Position numbers and translations under genes: made by a program
In this document: positions 53,926 to 63,256 of the stretch, in pieces
Layout of the letters: each line of letters opens with the position of its first letter
Numbering within the stretch: the stretch's first letter is position 1
DNA from: CAILZL01 sp035548495
Lineage (GTDB): Bacteria; Pseudomonadota; Gammaproteobacteria; Steroidobacterales; Steroidobacteraceae
Direction: 5' to 3'
Assembly: GCA_035548495.1 (NCBI GenBank)
Contig: DASZSV010000005.1
Span: 65,132-129,131, forward strand
Length of the DNA stretch: 64,000 nucleotides
The notes under the pieces: model-generated
The model's input: the letters and a program-made list of their open reading frames with translations, nothing else
The model's database searches: none
What the model was told of the DNA's origin: nothing

Positions 53926-56136
53926 ATGAAACAGCTTTTGAAAATAATACTGATGGCAATGGGTGCATTGCTGATCCATTCCCTCCCGGCTGCTGCTGCC
54001 GGCAACAGCGCACAACCCTGGATGAATACCTCGCTTGATCCCGATGAACGCACCCGCTTGTTGATGAATGCCATGACCATGGATGACAAGCTGGTGCTGG
54101 TGTTCGGTTACTATTCCAGCGATGCACCATGGAAGCATTTCAAAAAACCCGGGGGTGGACGGCCACAATCCGCCGGTTATGTTCCCGGCATTCCACGACT
54201 CGGCATTCCTGCACAATATGAAACCGATGCAGGCATCGGTGTTGCCAGTCAGCCCGGCGATCATCCAACGCTGGCTACCGCGTTGCCCAACAATCTTGCG
54301 GTCACCGCATCGTGGGACCCGGACATTGCGTTCAGCGGTGGAAAAATCATTGGCAATGAAGCACGTCAACATGGTTTCAATGTGATGCTGGCGGGCGGCA
54401 TCAATCTTTGCCGCGAACCGCGCAATGGCCGTAATTTTGAATATGGCGGTGAAGATCCGCTGCTGGCCGCAACGATGGTGGGCGCGCAGCTGCGCGGCAT
54501 CCAGTCAAACAGCATCATTTCCACCATCAAGCATTATGCGTTGAACGATCAGGAGACCAATCGCGATACCGCCAATGTCATCATTGATGAACGCGCGGCA
54601 CGCATGTCCGATCTGCTGGCGTTCCAGCTTGCAATAGAGAATGCGCATCCCGGCTCGGTGATGTGCTCATACAATCGTGTGAACGGTGAACACGCCTGCG
54701 AAAATCAATGGCTGCTCAACGATGTGCTCAAGCATGACTGGCAGTACAAGGGCTATGTGATGTCCGACTGGGGCGCGGTGCACTCCACCATTCCCGCCGC
54801 CAATGCCGGACTGGATCAGGAATCGGGTTATCCATTCGACAAATCCCCTTACTTTGCCGATGCACTGAAAGAAGCCGTGGTGAACAACCATGTGCCTGCA
54901 TCGAGACTGGATGACATGGCGCATCGCATTCTGTGGGCGATGTTTGCCAATGGTGTATTCGATCATCCTGCAAAGCAGGGTCCGATTGATTTTGCCGCAC
55001 ATGCAGTGGTGACACGCACCGCAGCGGAACAATCCATGGTACTGCTCAAGAACACCCGCAACCTGTTGCCGCTGCATCAAGACCTGAAAACCATCGCCAT
55101 CATCGGTTCGCATGCGGATGCCGGTGTGTTGTCCGGCGGTGGCTCGTCGCAGGTTTATCCGCCCAACGGTATTGCCTTGCTGGACAAACCCAGGAAAGGA
55201 TTTGTGCAGGTGTATCATGCATCTTCACCGTTGAAAGCGCTGAGCACACTGACACATGCCACACTCAAGTACGATGCCGGCACCAGCATCGACAGCGCTG
55301 TTGCGCTGGCAAAAGAAAGTGATGTTGTCATCGTGTTCGCATCGCAATGGACCGCCGAAGGCAGGGACACCAACTTGCTGCTGGATGACAACCAGAACGC
55401 ATTGATCAATGTGCTGGCACAGGCCAATGCCAACGTCATTGTGGTACTTGAAACCGGTGGTCCGGTATTGATGCCCTGGCTCAACAAGGTCAGCACTGTA
55501 CTCCAGGCATGGTTACCGGGTTCCAGCGGCGGTGAGGCCATCGCACGCGTGCTCACCGGTGAAGTCAATCCGTCCGGACATCTGCCTGTCACCTTCCCCG
55601 CGTCCATTGATCAATTGCCGCGCAAGGTGATCGACGGCGATCCGCATTCGCGCGAAGCGCGTCCCGATGTGAACTACAACATCGAAGGCGCCACTGTCGG
55701 CTACAAGTGGTATCAACAAAAGAACCTGCAACCGCTGTTCCCCTTCGGATATGGGCTGTCCTACACCACCTTTGCACAATCATTGGTGAATGCAGAAGCA
55801 AACAACAATGCCGTCACTGTACAGGTAAAACTGAGCAACACCGGCAAACGCGATGGCAAGGCCCTGGCGCAAATTTACGTTGCGCCGCTTGATCAAGCAG
55901 TGGGTTCACAATGGGAAGCATCGCAACGCCTGGGTGGATTCAAGACCGTTGCACTCAAGGCCGGTGACAGTGCCGATGCAACGATCAGCATTGAACCACA
56001 TGCGCTTGCAGTGTATGACATGACGCAGAAACACTGGGTGATTGCCGCTGGCGATTATGAAGTACGTCTTGCCACCGATGCCAACACCATCGTCGGCAAG
56101 GCAACGGTTCATTTACAGCAGCAAGTGCTTGAATAG
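53926..56136 (+). CDS. Glycoside hydrolase family 3 (beta-glucosidase-like)
   Basis: A 736-residue exported enzyme with a signal peptide (ILMAMGALLIHSLPAAAAG). The N-terminal TIM barrel carries the nucleophile Asp in YVMSDWGAVHS (about residue 281) and the substrate segments KHYALNDQETNRD and GYVPGIPRLGIPAQYETDAG. The central sandwich and the C-terminal FnIII-like domain (FPFGYGLSYTTF) complete the three-domain GH3 layout. GGAA precedes the ATG. Probable substrate is a beta-linked oligosaccharide; the exact sugar is not decidable. Confidence 0.93.
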   Translation: MKQLLKIILMAMGALLIHSLPAAAAGNSAQPWMNTSLDPDERTRLLMNAMTMDDKLVLVFGYYSSDAPWKHFKKPGGGRPQSAGYVPGIPRLGIPAQYETDAGIGVASQPGDHPTLATALPNNLAVTASWDPDIAFSGGKIIGNEARQHGFNVMLAGGINLCREPRNGRNFEYGGEDPLLAATMVGAQLRGIQSNSIISTIKHYALNDQETNRDTANVIIDERAARMSDLLAFQLAIENAHPGSVMCSYNRVNGEHACENQWLLNDVLKHDWQYKGYVMSDWGAVHSTIPAANAGLDQESGYPFDKSPYFADALKEAVVNNHVPASRLDDMAHRILWAMFANGVFDHPAKQGPIDFAAHAVVTRTAAEQSMVLLKNTRNLLPLHQDLKTIAIIGSHADAGVLSGGGSSQVYPPNGIALLDKPRKGFVQVYHASSPLKALSTLTHATLKYDAGTSIDSAVALAKESDVVIVFASQWTAEGRDTNLLLDDNQNALINVLAQANANVIVVLETGGPVLMPWLNKVSTVLQAWLPGSSGGEAIARVLTGEVNPSGHLPVTFPASIDQLPRKVIDGDPHSREARPDVNYNIEGATVGYKWYQQKNLQPLFPFGYGLSYTTFAQSLVNAEANNNAVTVQVKLSNTGKRDGKALAQIYVAPLDQAVGSQWEASQRLGGFKTVALKAGDSADATISIEPHALAVYDMTQKHWVIAAGDYEVRLATDANTIVGKATVHLQQQVLE

Positions 56137-56219
56137 ATCATCCTCAATGACATGCAACGTGGCCGACAGATCGCGTTGCATGTTCACGCAGGGATTGAAT
56201 ACTGATCGCACAATTCATC

Positions 56220-56258
56220 GCCCTCTCCCTTCATCCCTCCCCCATCGAGGGGGAGGGA
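56220..56258. repeat. C-rich hairpin repeat, copy 1
   Basis: CCCTCCCCC (56235-56243), loop ATCGA, GGGGGAGGG (56249-56257) form a perfect 9 bp stem between the GH3 and GH2 genes. Similar C-rich sequence occurs at 62251-62303 and 62338-62380. No T-run follows. Confidence 0.65.
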
Positions 56259-56402
56259 AATAGCAGGCAGTACATGATATGCCGCGTATGAGTTATGAAG
56301 ATTGATGGTGTCATGCCCGCGAAGGCACGTTGTTTGATGCAATGTGCCCAGTCAGACAAGAGTTCCTGTTTTACTGACAAACAAGCACAAGCCGGTATCC
56401 TC

Positions 56403-58199
56403 ATGAAAAACATTGTTGTATCTGCCGCAACCTTCATGCTCGGTCTTGCCGCGTTGTCATCACAAGCGCACATCGCCATGCAAAACCCATCAGCACGCAA
56501 CGCCATCAATCTCGATGGTCCGTGGGACAGCATCATTGATCCTTACGAAAATGGCTTTTACAACCATCGCTATGAAGAAGCCGATAACGGTTACTTCAAG
56601 AATGCAAAGCCATCCAGCCCCAGCGATCTGGTGGAGTACAACTTTGCTACTTCAGCAAAACTGAATGTCCCGGGTGACTGGAATACCCAGGATGAAAAGC
56701 TGTTCCTGTATGAAGGCACCATCTGGTATCACCGCGATGTGGCAGTCACACCGCAGCCGGATCGTCGTTACTTCTTGTACTTTGGTGCAGTGAATTATCA
56801 GGCCATTGTCTATGTCAACGGCAAAAAAGCCGGCTCACATGAAGGCGGCTTTACACCCTTCCAGTTTGATGTCACCGCGCTGTTGAAGAACGGCAGCAAC
56901 TCCATCGTGGTCAAAGTTGACAACCGTCGTGAACGTGATCAAGTGCCCACGGTTAATACCGACTGGTGGAACTACGGCGGGATTACGCGTTCCGTGATGC
57001 TGATCGCCGTGCCGGATCATCATATCGACGACTATCTGGTGCAACTGGGCAAGGATGGCCAAAGCATTGAAGGCTGGGTGCATATCAGTGATAACAAGAC
57101 ACTGACGAACAATCAGATCTGGTTGCGCATTCCGGAATTGCATATCGACAAGTTGATTGATGCCGATGCGGATGGAATGGCCAAGTTTTCATTGCATGCC
57201 AAACCTGTGTTGTGGTCACCGGATCATCCAGAACTTTACGATGTTGAATTGCAATACGGCGGCGACACCATCAAGGACCAGATCGGTTTTCGCAGTATTG
57301 CGGTTCGTGGTGAAGACATTCTGCTGAACGGCAAGCCGATCTTCCTCAAGGGCGTCAGCATTCATGAAGAATCACCCTTGCATCCCGGCCGGGCCTGGAG
57401 TGATGAAGATGCCGTGCAATTGCTGACCTGGGCAAAAGAGCTGGGATGCAACTACGTGCGTCTGGCGCATTATCCGCACAACGAAGCCATGCTGCGTGAA
57501 GCCGACAGGCTGGGCATCATGGTATGGTCGGAAATTCCAGTGTACTGGACCGTCTTGTTTGACAGTCCTGCCGTCTACATCAAAGCCGAAACGCAATTGC
57601 GCGAAATGATCACCCGCGACAAGAATCGCGCGTCCATCATTTTCTGGTCCATCGCCAACGAAACGCCCAACACACCTGATCGCTTGAAATTTCTCGGCAA
57701 ACTTGCAGATACGGCACGTTCGCTGGATTCAACACGATTGATCACCGCCGCCATGGATACTCTGGATGACAAGAATGGTGAAAAGGTCATTGACGATCCA
57801 CTGGCTTCCAAGATTGATGTCATCGGCATCAACCAATATTGCGGTTGGTACTTCGACACGCCGCAAGCCTGTGCCTCACTTCAGTGGATATCGAACTATC
57901 ACAAGCCGGCGGTCATCAGTGAATTCGGCGCCGGCGCCCTGCAAGGCTATCATGGGGCAAAGGATCAACGCTTCACTGAGGAATATCAGGCCGAAGTGTA
58001 CAAGTACAATTTCCAGATGATCGATCACATGTCTTTTGTTCGCGGCATGACGCCATGGATATTGAAAGACTTCCGCTCCCCTCGCCGTCCGCTTCCCGGA
58101 ATTCAGGATTTCTGGAACCGCAAGGGTTTAATCTCCGACAAAGGCATCCGCAAACAGGCATGGTATTTATTGCGGGACTATTACCGGAATAAGCATTGA
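56403..58199 (+). CDS. Glycoside hydrolase family 2, probably beta-glucuronidase
   Basis: A 598-residue exported GH2 enzyme with signal peptide (VSAATFMLGLAALSSQAH). The jelly-roll N-domain (WYHRDVAV, NGKKAGSHEGGFTPFQ) precedes the Ig-like linker and the TIM barrel with the acid/base Glu in FWSIANETPN (about residue 419) and nucleophile Glu in ISEFGAGA (about 506). The C-terminal segment WNRKGLIS has an N-x-K motif, which in beta-glucuronidases contacts the uronic acid carboxylate. Beta-glucuronidase or galacturonidase is thus more likely than beta-galactosidase. ATG 56403 was chosen at the signal peptide. Confidence 0.85.
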   Translation: MKNIVVSAATFMLGLAALSSQAHIAMQNPSARNAINLDGPWDSIIDPYENGFYNHRYEEADNGYFKNAKPSSPSDLVEYNFATSAKLNVPGDWNTQDEKLFLYEGTIWYHRDVAVTPQPDRRYFLYFGAVNYQAIVYVNGKKAGSHEGGFTPFQFDVTALLKNGSNSIVVKVDNRRERDQVPTVNTDWWNYGGITRSVMLIAVPDHHIDDYLVQLGKDGQSIEGWVHISDNKTLTNNQIWLRIPELHIDKLIDADADGMAKFSLHAKPVLWSPDHPELYDVELQYGGDTIKDQIGFRSIAVRGEDILLNGKPIFLKGVSIHEESPLHPGRAWSDEDAVQLLTWAKELGCNYVRLAHYPHNEAMLREADRLGIMVWSEIPVYWTVLFDSPAVYIKAETQLREMITRDKNRASIIFWSIANETPNTPDRLKFLGKLADTARSLDSTRLITAAMDTLDDKNGEKVIDDPLASKIDVIGINQYCGWYFDTPQACASLQWISNYHKPAVISEFGAGALQGYHGAKDQRFTEEYQAEVYKYNFQMIDHMSFVRGMTPWILKDFRSPRRPLPGIQDFWNRKGLISDKGIRKQAWYLLRDYYRNKH

Positions 58200-58231
58200 G
58201 TGTGGTTGCACGAACACAACCACAACGCAAG

Positions 58232-58317
58232 CGCTCCCATGTAGGCTGGCGCTGAACAAAGTGAAGCCCAACGAAGAACATCCGCCCTTCTCAGGATCAA
58301 CGATATTGTTGGGCTTT
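58232..58317. repeat. Intergenic repeat upstream of ClpP-like gene
   Basis: GTAGGCTGG is followed by AAGCCCAAC (58264-58272), which pairs perfectly with GTTGGGCTT (58308-58316). Sequences of this type (GTAGGNTGG ... AAGCCCAAC) are, to my knowledge, common intergenic repeats in proteobacteria. It lies 70 bases before the ClpP-like gene. Confidence 0.5.
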
Positions 58318-58386
58318 GCAGACTCAGCACAACCTGCTTGCTGATATTTTCGACTTTTTAATGCTCACGTTAGAGGGCTTTGCACT

Positions 58387-59088
58387 ATGCGCATACTCCA
58401 ATTCAAAATTCTATTCTCGGTAACCGTTATCGGACTTTTGTTGTCCGGATGCTCGACCACAGTTTCCTTCGGAAGACAACCACAGCGAAGTGCCGACTCG
58501 GACACGACGACCGCACAGTCAGATTTGCTGGTGAACTTCAATGACCCGCTTTTAAACAGCCGGACGATTCTCTTGTTCGGGCCGATTGACCAGCGGGCAG
58601 CAGAGATTGCAATTCAGAAGTTGTTGTATTTGGATAGCAAGGGACATGAACCAATAGATCTATTTCTGGAAACGCCCGGCGGCGGCCTGAAATACGCTTG
58701 GGCGATCTTGCAGACGATTGACCTCATCCACTCACCGGTCAATACATACGCTCTATCAGAGTGCAATTCTGGCGGTGCCATGTTGCTAGCTGGCGGCACG
58801 GGAAAACGGCGCGCATTTCATGGGGCGGTGATATTGATTCACGGATTGACGTTTGTTGGTTCAGAGAAACCACCCGCCGTTTTCATGACAGACCTGCAGA
58901 ATAGCTATACGGATTTTTGGCGCAAGAGCGTGAAGTTGCCGCAGTCCTGGCTTCCGTTGCCTGCAGACAGCTGGCACATTCTTACGGCTGAAGAAGCACT
59001 CAAATATGGAGTCGTGGATGAGGTTGTAGATAAGTCACAGATCAAGCCGCCCGGCACCGCGCCGGAGCCAACACTGAGCACCCCTTGA
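58387..59088 (+). CDS. Lipid-anchored ClpP-like serine protease
   Basis: A 233-residue protein with an N-terminal signal and lipobox LLSGC (Cys22), followed by a ClpP/crotonase-fold domain. The active-site Ser is at 128 in NSGGAMLLAGG and the His at 152 in ILIHGLTF, aligned to ClpP Ser and His. The Asp of the ClpP triad has no evident counterpart at the aligned place. The sequence LFGPIDQRAAEIAIQKLL follows the ClpP N-terminal strand region. It should act in the periplasm or at a membrane, unlike ClpP. Codon use differs somewhat from the neighbours. Confidence 0.78.
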   Translation: MRILQFKILFSVTVIGLLLSGCSTTVSFGRQPQRSADSDTTTAQSDLLVNFNDPLLNSRTILLFGPIDQRAAEIAIQKLLYLDSKGHEPIDLFLETPGGGLKYAWAILQTIDLIHSPVNTYALSECNSGGAMLLAGGTGKRRAFHGAVILIHGLTFVGSEKPPAVFMTDLQNSYTDFWRKSVKLPQSWLPLPADSWHILTAEEALKYGVVDEVVDKSQIKPPGTAPEPTLSTP

Positions 59089-59142
59089 GTTTGTTGATGG
59101 TTTGGGTAATACAGCGATTGTCGATTGAAGCAGGCCTAGCTC

Positions 59143-59213
59143 GTAGGGTGTAATCGCGATTACACCATTTTTTCAATGGTGGATTACGCGGAAAAACCGC
59201 TAATCCACCCTAC
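59143..59213. repeat. Three-arm structured intergenic repeat
   Basis: GTAGGGTG (59143-59150) pairs with CACCCTAC (59206-59213). Inside are three arms: TGTAATCGCGATTACA (59149-59164), CACCATT-ttttc-AATGGTG (59163-59181) and GGATTAcGCGG-aaaaa-CCGCTAATCC (59181-59206). The arms share a few bases at their junctions. GTAGGGTGGATTA-type repeats are widespread in proteobacteria. It lies 55 bases after the ClpP-like gene. Three short direct repeats CATGACTA follow at 59213. Confidence 0.7.
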
Positions 59214-59276
59214 ATGACTACATGACTACATGACTGCGTTGATACCGAATCAATCATCGACGCGATGCCGCACCAC

Positions 59277-60593
59277 TCACACCACCATATTCAACAACAA
59301 CACGCCGATGATACCGGCGACACCGACAATGGTCTCCATCAATGTCCATGAACGGAATGTATCCTTGATGCTGAGATTGAAATATTCCTTGAACATCCAG
59401 AAGCCGGAATCATTGACGTGAGAACACATCATGCTGCCCGCACCAATGGCCAGCACCATCAGGTTGGGATTGATGTTGTGATTATGCAGCACCATGGGCG
59501 CGACAATACCGGCAGCAGTCAATCCTGCAGCTGTGGCTGATCCCAATGCCACACGAATGGCCAATGCAATGAACCAGCCGATCAGCAATGGATTGAGGGG
59601 AACCGATGTCAATCCCTTGGCAATTTGATCGCTCACGCCACTATCCGACAACACTTGTTTCAACGCGCCGGCGCCGGCAATGATCAACAGAATGGGTGCG
59701 ATGTCCTTGATCGCCGATGAGAAACTGCTCATCACGATCTTCAGCGGCGTGCCGCGAGCCACGCCCAGAAAAATCACCGCAATCAACAAGCCCAGCAACA
59801 TCACCATCATGGGATCGCCCCACAGTGCGATCCACGGCTGCCACGCAGAATCTTTGGGCAATGCATAAGGTATGAATGCCGCAATCGCAATCATCGTCAC
59901 CGGCAGCAGCGTGATGATGAAACTCACCCAGGTATTGGGCAACTGCTCTTCCGGCAATATGGCCGACTTGAACGTAGCCAGCGGTTCGGATTTGATCTTG
60001 CGTACGGTCTGCGCAAACAATGGACCGGCAATGATCATGGTGGGAATGGCCACTACAATGCCATACATCAATGTCACACCCATGGAGGCGCCAAACAGCG
60101 GAATGATTGCCGTGGGCGAAGGATGCGGCGGCAAAAAGCCATGCGCCACGGACAGTGGCGCCAGCAGCGGCACGCCGAGATACACCACCGGCATGCGTGT
60201 CTGATATGCCACTGAAAACACCAGCGGCACCATCAATACAAAGCCCACGTTGTAAAACAATGGAATGCCGATAAAGAAGCCGCTGAACATCAATGCCCAG
60301 ATGATGTACTTTTCGCCGAACAACTTGATCAATGACGTGCTGATGCGCTGCGCCGCACCGGAATCAGCAATCAGCTTGCCGAACATCGCGCTCAAACACA
60401 GGATGGCCGAAAGCTGGCCAAGCAAGTCACCCACGCCCCTTTCCAGCGAGCCCGGTATTTTTTCCGGCGGCATGCCCAGCATCAATGCACCGGCCACCGA
60501 TGCAATCAGGAATGCAACAAACGGATTGATGTGAAAGCGGGCAATCAGTACAACCAGGATCAGCAGACACGCTATGATGGAAATGATGGTCAT
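59277..60593 (-). CDS. GntP-family sugar-acid permease
   Basis: A 438-residue inner-membrane symporter with about 12-14 helices. Characteristic GntP segments are GIPLFYNVGFVLMVPLVF, HGFLPPHPSPTAI and HVNDSGFWMFKEYF. It would import gluconate or another sugar acid with protons; the neighbouring glucuronidase-type enzyme makes an aldonate/uronate substrate attractive, but specificity cannot be read. ATG 60593 begins the first helix; ribosome site poor. No gluconate kinase gene lies nearby. Confidence 0.87.
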   Translation of the reverse strand: MTIISIIACLLILVVLIARFHINPFVAFLIASVAGALMLGMPPEKIPGSLERGVGDLLGQLSAILCLSAMFGKLIADSGAAQRISTSLIKLFGEKYIIWALMFSGFFIGIPLFYNVGFVLMVPLVFSVAYQTRMPVVYLGVPLLAPLSVAHGFLPPHPSPTAIIPLFGASMGVTLMYGIVVAIPTMIIAGPLFAQTVRKIKSEPLATFKSAILPEEQLPNTWVSFIITLLPVTMIAIAAFIPYALPKDSAWQPWIALWGDPMMVMLLGLLIAVIFLGVARGTPLKIVMSSFSSAIKDIAPILLIIAGAGALKQVLSDSGVSDQIAKGLTSVPLNPLLIGWFIALAIRVALGSATAAGLTAAGIVAPMVLHNHNINPNLMVLAIGAGSMMCSHVNDSGFWMFKEYFNLSIKDTFRSWTLMETIVGVAGIIGVLLLNMVV

Positions 60594-60838
60594 TACCGGA
60601 CAACTCCCGTACTGTTGTTGTGTTATTGCGGTGTCACGGCAGTGCGTGCCGCGCTGGTTCAAGCATACCCGATTGCCACGGCTCCGTCATTACTCATACA
60701 AATAACGCAGCACACGAAGAACCCCTCGATAGCTTCAGGATGAACGGATCATTCAATGATCTGAACAGCATGGCGCACGAGCATGATGTATCGAAGGACA
60801 TCGTCATATCAAGCTCGCACACCGTACAGCATGCAAGG

Positions 60839-62170
60839 TCAAATCTGGTCGCCGCGGCCAATGGCAAAGTACTTGAAGCCGAACTGCCGTACCAGCGATG
60901 GATCATACAGATTGCGTCCATCGAATATCACCGGTTGCTTGAGCTGCTTCTTCAATTCATCGAATTCCGGACTGCGGAATTCACGCCACTCCGTAACAAT
61001 GGCCAGCGCATCCGCACCTTGCACAGCGCCGGATGCTGAGTCCGCCAATTTCAGGTCAGGACGATCACCATAAATGCGTTGCGTCTCGTGCGCAGCAACC
61101 GGATCATAAGCCTGCACCATTGCGCCAGCATTCCACAATGCTTCCATCAAGGTGCGGCTTGCGGCTTCACGCATGTCATCGGTATTCGGCTTGAATGCCA
61201 GACCCCACAACGCAATGGTCTTGCCCTTGAGATTGCCGTTGAAGTATTTGCTGATCTTGTTGAACAGCACTTCCTTCTGGCGATAGTTGACGTTTTCCAC
61301 GGCATTGAGAATTTCCGGTGTATAACCATTGCTCTGTGCTGTGCGCGCCAGCGCCTGTACGTCCTTGGGAAAGCACGAACCGCCGTATCCACAACCGGGA
61401 TAAATGAAGTGATAACCAATGCGCGGATCGGAACCGATGCCATTGCGCACTTTCTCGATGTCCGCGCCAAGACGCTCGGCAATGTTGGCCAGTTCATTCA
61501 TGAAACTGATCTTGGTAGCCAGCAAGGCATTGGCCGCATACTTGGTCAGTTCCGATGAACGCACGTCCATGACGATCATGCGTTCATGATTGCGTGTAAA
61601 AGGATCGTACAGCAGCTTCAACAATTCACCGGTACGTGGATTGTCGGTACCCACCACCACGCGATCAGGCCGCATGAAGTCGGTGATGGCCGCACCTTCC
61701 TTCAGGAATTCTGGATTGGATACCACATCGAATTCAATCTTCACGCCGCGCGCATCCAGCACTTCACGCACTTTCGCCCTGACTTTATCGGCAGTGCCGA
61801 CGGGCACAGTGGATTTGTTGATGACAATGCGATATTCATCAGCATGTTTGCCAATGGACTCTGCCACGGCCAGTACATACTTGAGATCGGCAGAACCATC
61901 TTCATCCGGCGGTGTGCCCACCGCGATGAACTGAAACAAGCCATGCTTCACACCTTCTTCAGCACTGGTGGTAAAACTCAAACGGCCCGCGGCAATGCCC
62001 TTCTTCAACAGCTCTTCAAGGCCCGGTTCATAGATGGGTGGCTCGCCACGCTTGAGCATTTCAATCTTGCGTTCATCCACGTCCACACACAGCACGTGAT
62101 TGCCGGCTTCTGCAAAACAGGCGCCGGTGACCAAGCCCACATATCCCGAACCAAAAATCGTTATTCGCAC
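60839..62170 (-). CDS. ugd: UDP-glucose 6-dehydrogenase
   Basis: A 443-residue NAD-dependent enzyme that oxidises UDP-glucose to UDP-glucuronate for surface polysaccharides. The Rossmann site is GSGYVGLVTGACFAEAGN, substrate segments are EFLKEGAAITDF and NPEFL, the catalytic Cys is in GYGGSCFPKD (about residue 266), and the C-terminal UDP-binding domain has GLAFKPNTDDMREA. GTG 62170 was chosen with GAGG upstream; a TTG at 62191 is less likely. Confidence 0.95.
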   Translation of the reverse strand: MRITIFGSGYVGLVTGACFAEAGNHVLCVDVDERKIEMLKRGEPPIYEPGLEELLKKGIAAGRLSFTTSAEEGVKHGLFQFIAVGTPPDEDGSADLKYVLAVAESIGKHADEYRIVINKSTVPVGTADKVRAKVREVLDARGVKIEFDVVSNPEFLKEGAAITDFMRPDRVVVGTDNPRTGELLKLLYDPFTRNHERMIVMDVRSSELTKYAANALLATKISFMNELANIAERLGADIEKVRNGIGSDPRIGYHFIYPGCGYGGSCFPKDVQALARTAQSNGYTPEILNAVENVNYRQKEVLFNKISKYFNGNLKGKTIALWGLAFKPNTDDMREAASRTLMEALWNAGAMVQAYDPVAAHETQRIYGDRPDLKLADSASGAVQGADALAIVTEWREFRSPEFDELKKQLKQPVIFDGRNLYDPSLVRQFGFKYFAIGRGDQI

Positions 62171-62250
62171 AATCGACCTCGATCTAAACAATTAAAGCAT
62201 TGAACTAAACATCTACTGCGATAGCCAGATCAACGTCGCAGCCAGTCAGT

Positions 62251-62380
62251 CTATTCATTCCCTCCCCCTTGATGGGGGAAGGACAAAAGGGACAGGGTGA
62301 AACATCTTTGAGTGCCGCACAACAAGTTAGGTCGTTACCCCTCTCCCCTACCCCTCTCCCACAAGGACGAGGGGAATTAA
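62251..62380. repeat. C-rich intergenic repeats, copies 2 and 3
   Basis: Two C-rich units lie between ugd and the amidase gene. TCCCCC-ttgat-GGGGGA (in 62259-62279) is similar to the hairpin at 56235. The second, CCCCTCTCCC-acaaggac-GAGGGG (62350-62373), is of the CCCCTCTCCC-type repeat common in proteobacterial genomes. It overlaps the last codons of the amidase gene. Confidence 0.55.
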
Positions 62381-63249
62381 GACACTTCGGCTTCACCATC
62401 AAATGTCAGCAACGGCTTGTACAAATCCACACGACGGTCACGAAACACGCCCCAGCTTTCGCGATAGCGCCTGATCGCATCAATATCAAAGCTCGCGGTG
62501 ATCACCGCTTCGCTGACACGATCACATTGCTCAACAATCGCGCCGGTATGATCCGTGATGAAAGAAGAACCATAGTACTGCACCTGCCATCGCGCACCCT
62601 TCTCCACACCAATGCGATTGGATGCAATCACCGGCATGATGTTGGCGGCCGCATGGCCCTGCATGGTGCGCTGCCAGTGCGGTTGCGAGTCGATGCTTTT
62701 GTCCTGCGGCTCTTCACCAATGGCCGTGGGATACAACAACAGCTCCGCGCCTTTCAGTGCCATGATGCGCGCGCACTCGGGAAACCATTGATCCCAGCAA
62801 ATACCCACACCGATCACGCCATACTTCGTGTGCCACACACGAAAGCCGGTGTCACCCGGAGAAAAGAAAAACTTTTCGTGATAACCGGGGCTTTCCGGAA
62901 TATGTGCTTTGCGATACACACCAAGCAACACGCCGCCGGCATCAATAACGGCAACGGAATTGAAGAAAGCATTGCCCGCCCGTTCAAACACACTCACCGG
63001 TAACACCACGTTCAACTCGTCAGCCAATTGCCGCATGCGCTGTATCGCTGGATTGTCTGCAATGGACAGTGCAAGATCAAAATGTTTTACATCGTGATCC
63101 TTGCAGAAATATGGTGTCTCGAACAACTCCTGCAGCAGGATGACCTGCGCGCCGCGTTCATGGGCATTCCGCACTTGCTGTTCAGCACGCCGCAGATTGG
63201 CAGCGCGATCTTCTGTACATGCAAACTGTGTTGCGGCAACCGTGATCAT
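62377..63249 (-). CDS. aguB: Carbon-nitrogen hydrolase, N-carbamoylputrescine amidase type
   Basis: A 290-residue nitrilase-superfamily enzyme with the Glu-Lys-Cys triad in LLQELFETPYF, YRKAHIPESPGY and GICWDQWFPE. The sequence and length fit AguB, which converts N-carbamoylputrescine to putrescine, CO2 and ammonia in the arginine decarboxylase route. No aguA gene lies in the visible part, so the name rests on sequence alone. ATG 63249 starts MITVAATQF; the uppP stop lies 8 bases upstream. Confidence 0.88.
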   Translation of the reverse strand: MITVAATQFACTEDRAANLRRAEQQVRNAHERGAQVILLQELFETPYFCKDHDVKHFDLALSIADNPAIQRMRQLADELNVVLPVSVFERAGNAFFNSVAVIDAGGVLLGVYRKAHIPESPGYHEKFFFSPGDTGFRVWHTKYGVIGVGICWDQWFPECARIMALKGAELLLYPTAIGEEPQDKSIDSQPHWQRTMQGHAAANIMPVIASNRIGVEKGARWQVQYYGSSFITDHTGAIVEQCDRVSEAVITASFDIDAIRRYRESWGVFRDRRVDLYKPLLTFDGEAEVS

Positions 63250-63256
63250 GTTGAAC

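Noticed and set aside
56235..56257. C-rich hairpin after GH3 as a rho-independent terminator
   Set aside because: The stem is strong but followed by AAATAGC and not by T residues on the plus strand; similar sequences recur elsewhere, so it is reported as a repeat.
58201..58224. TGTGGTTG/CAACCACA hairpin right after GH2 as a terminator
   Set aside because: No T-run follows; the stem is short. It may be part of the adjacent repeat.
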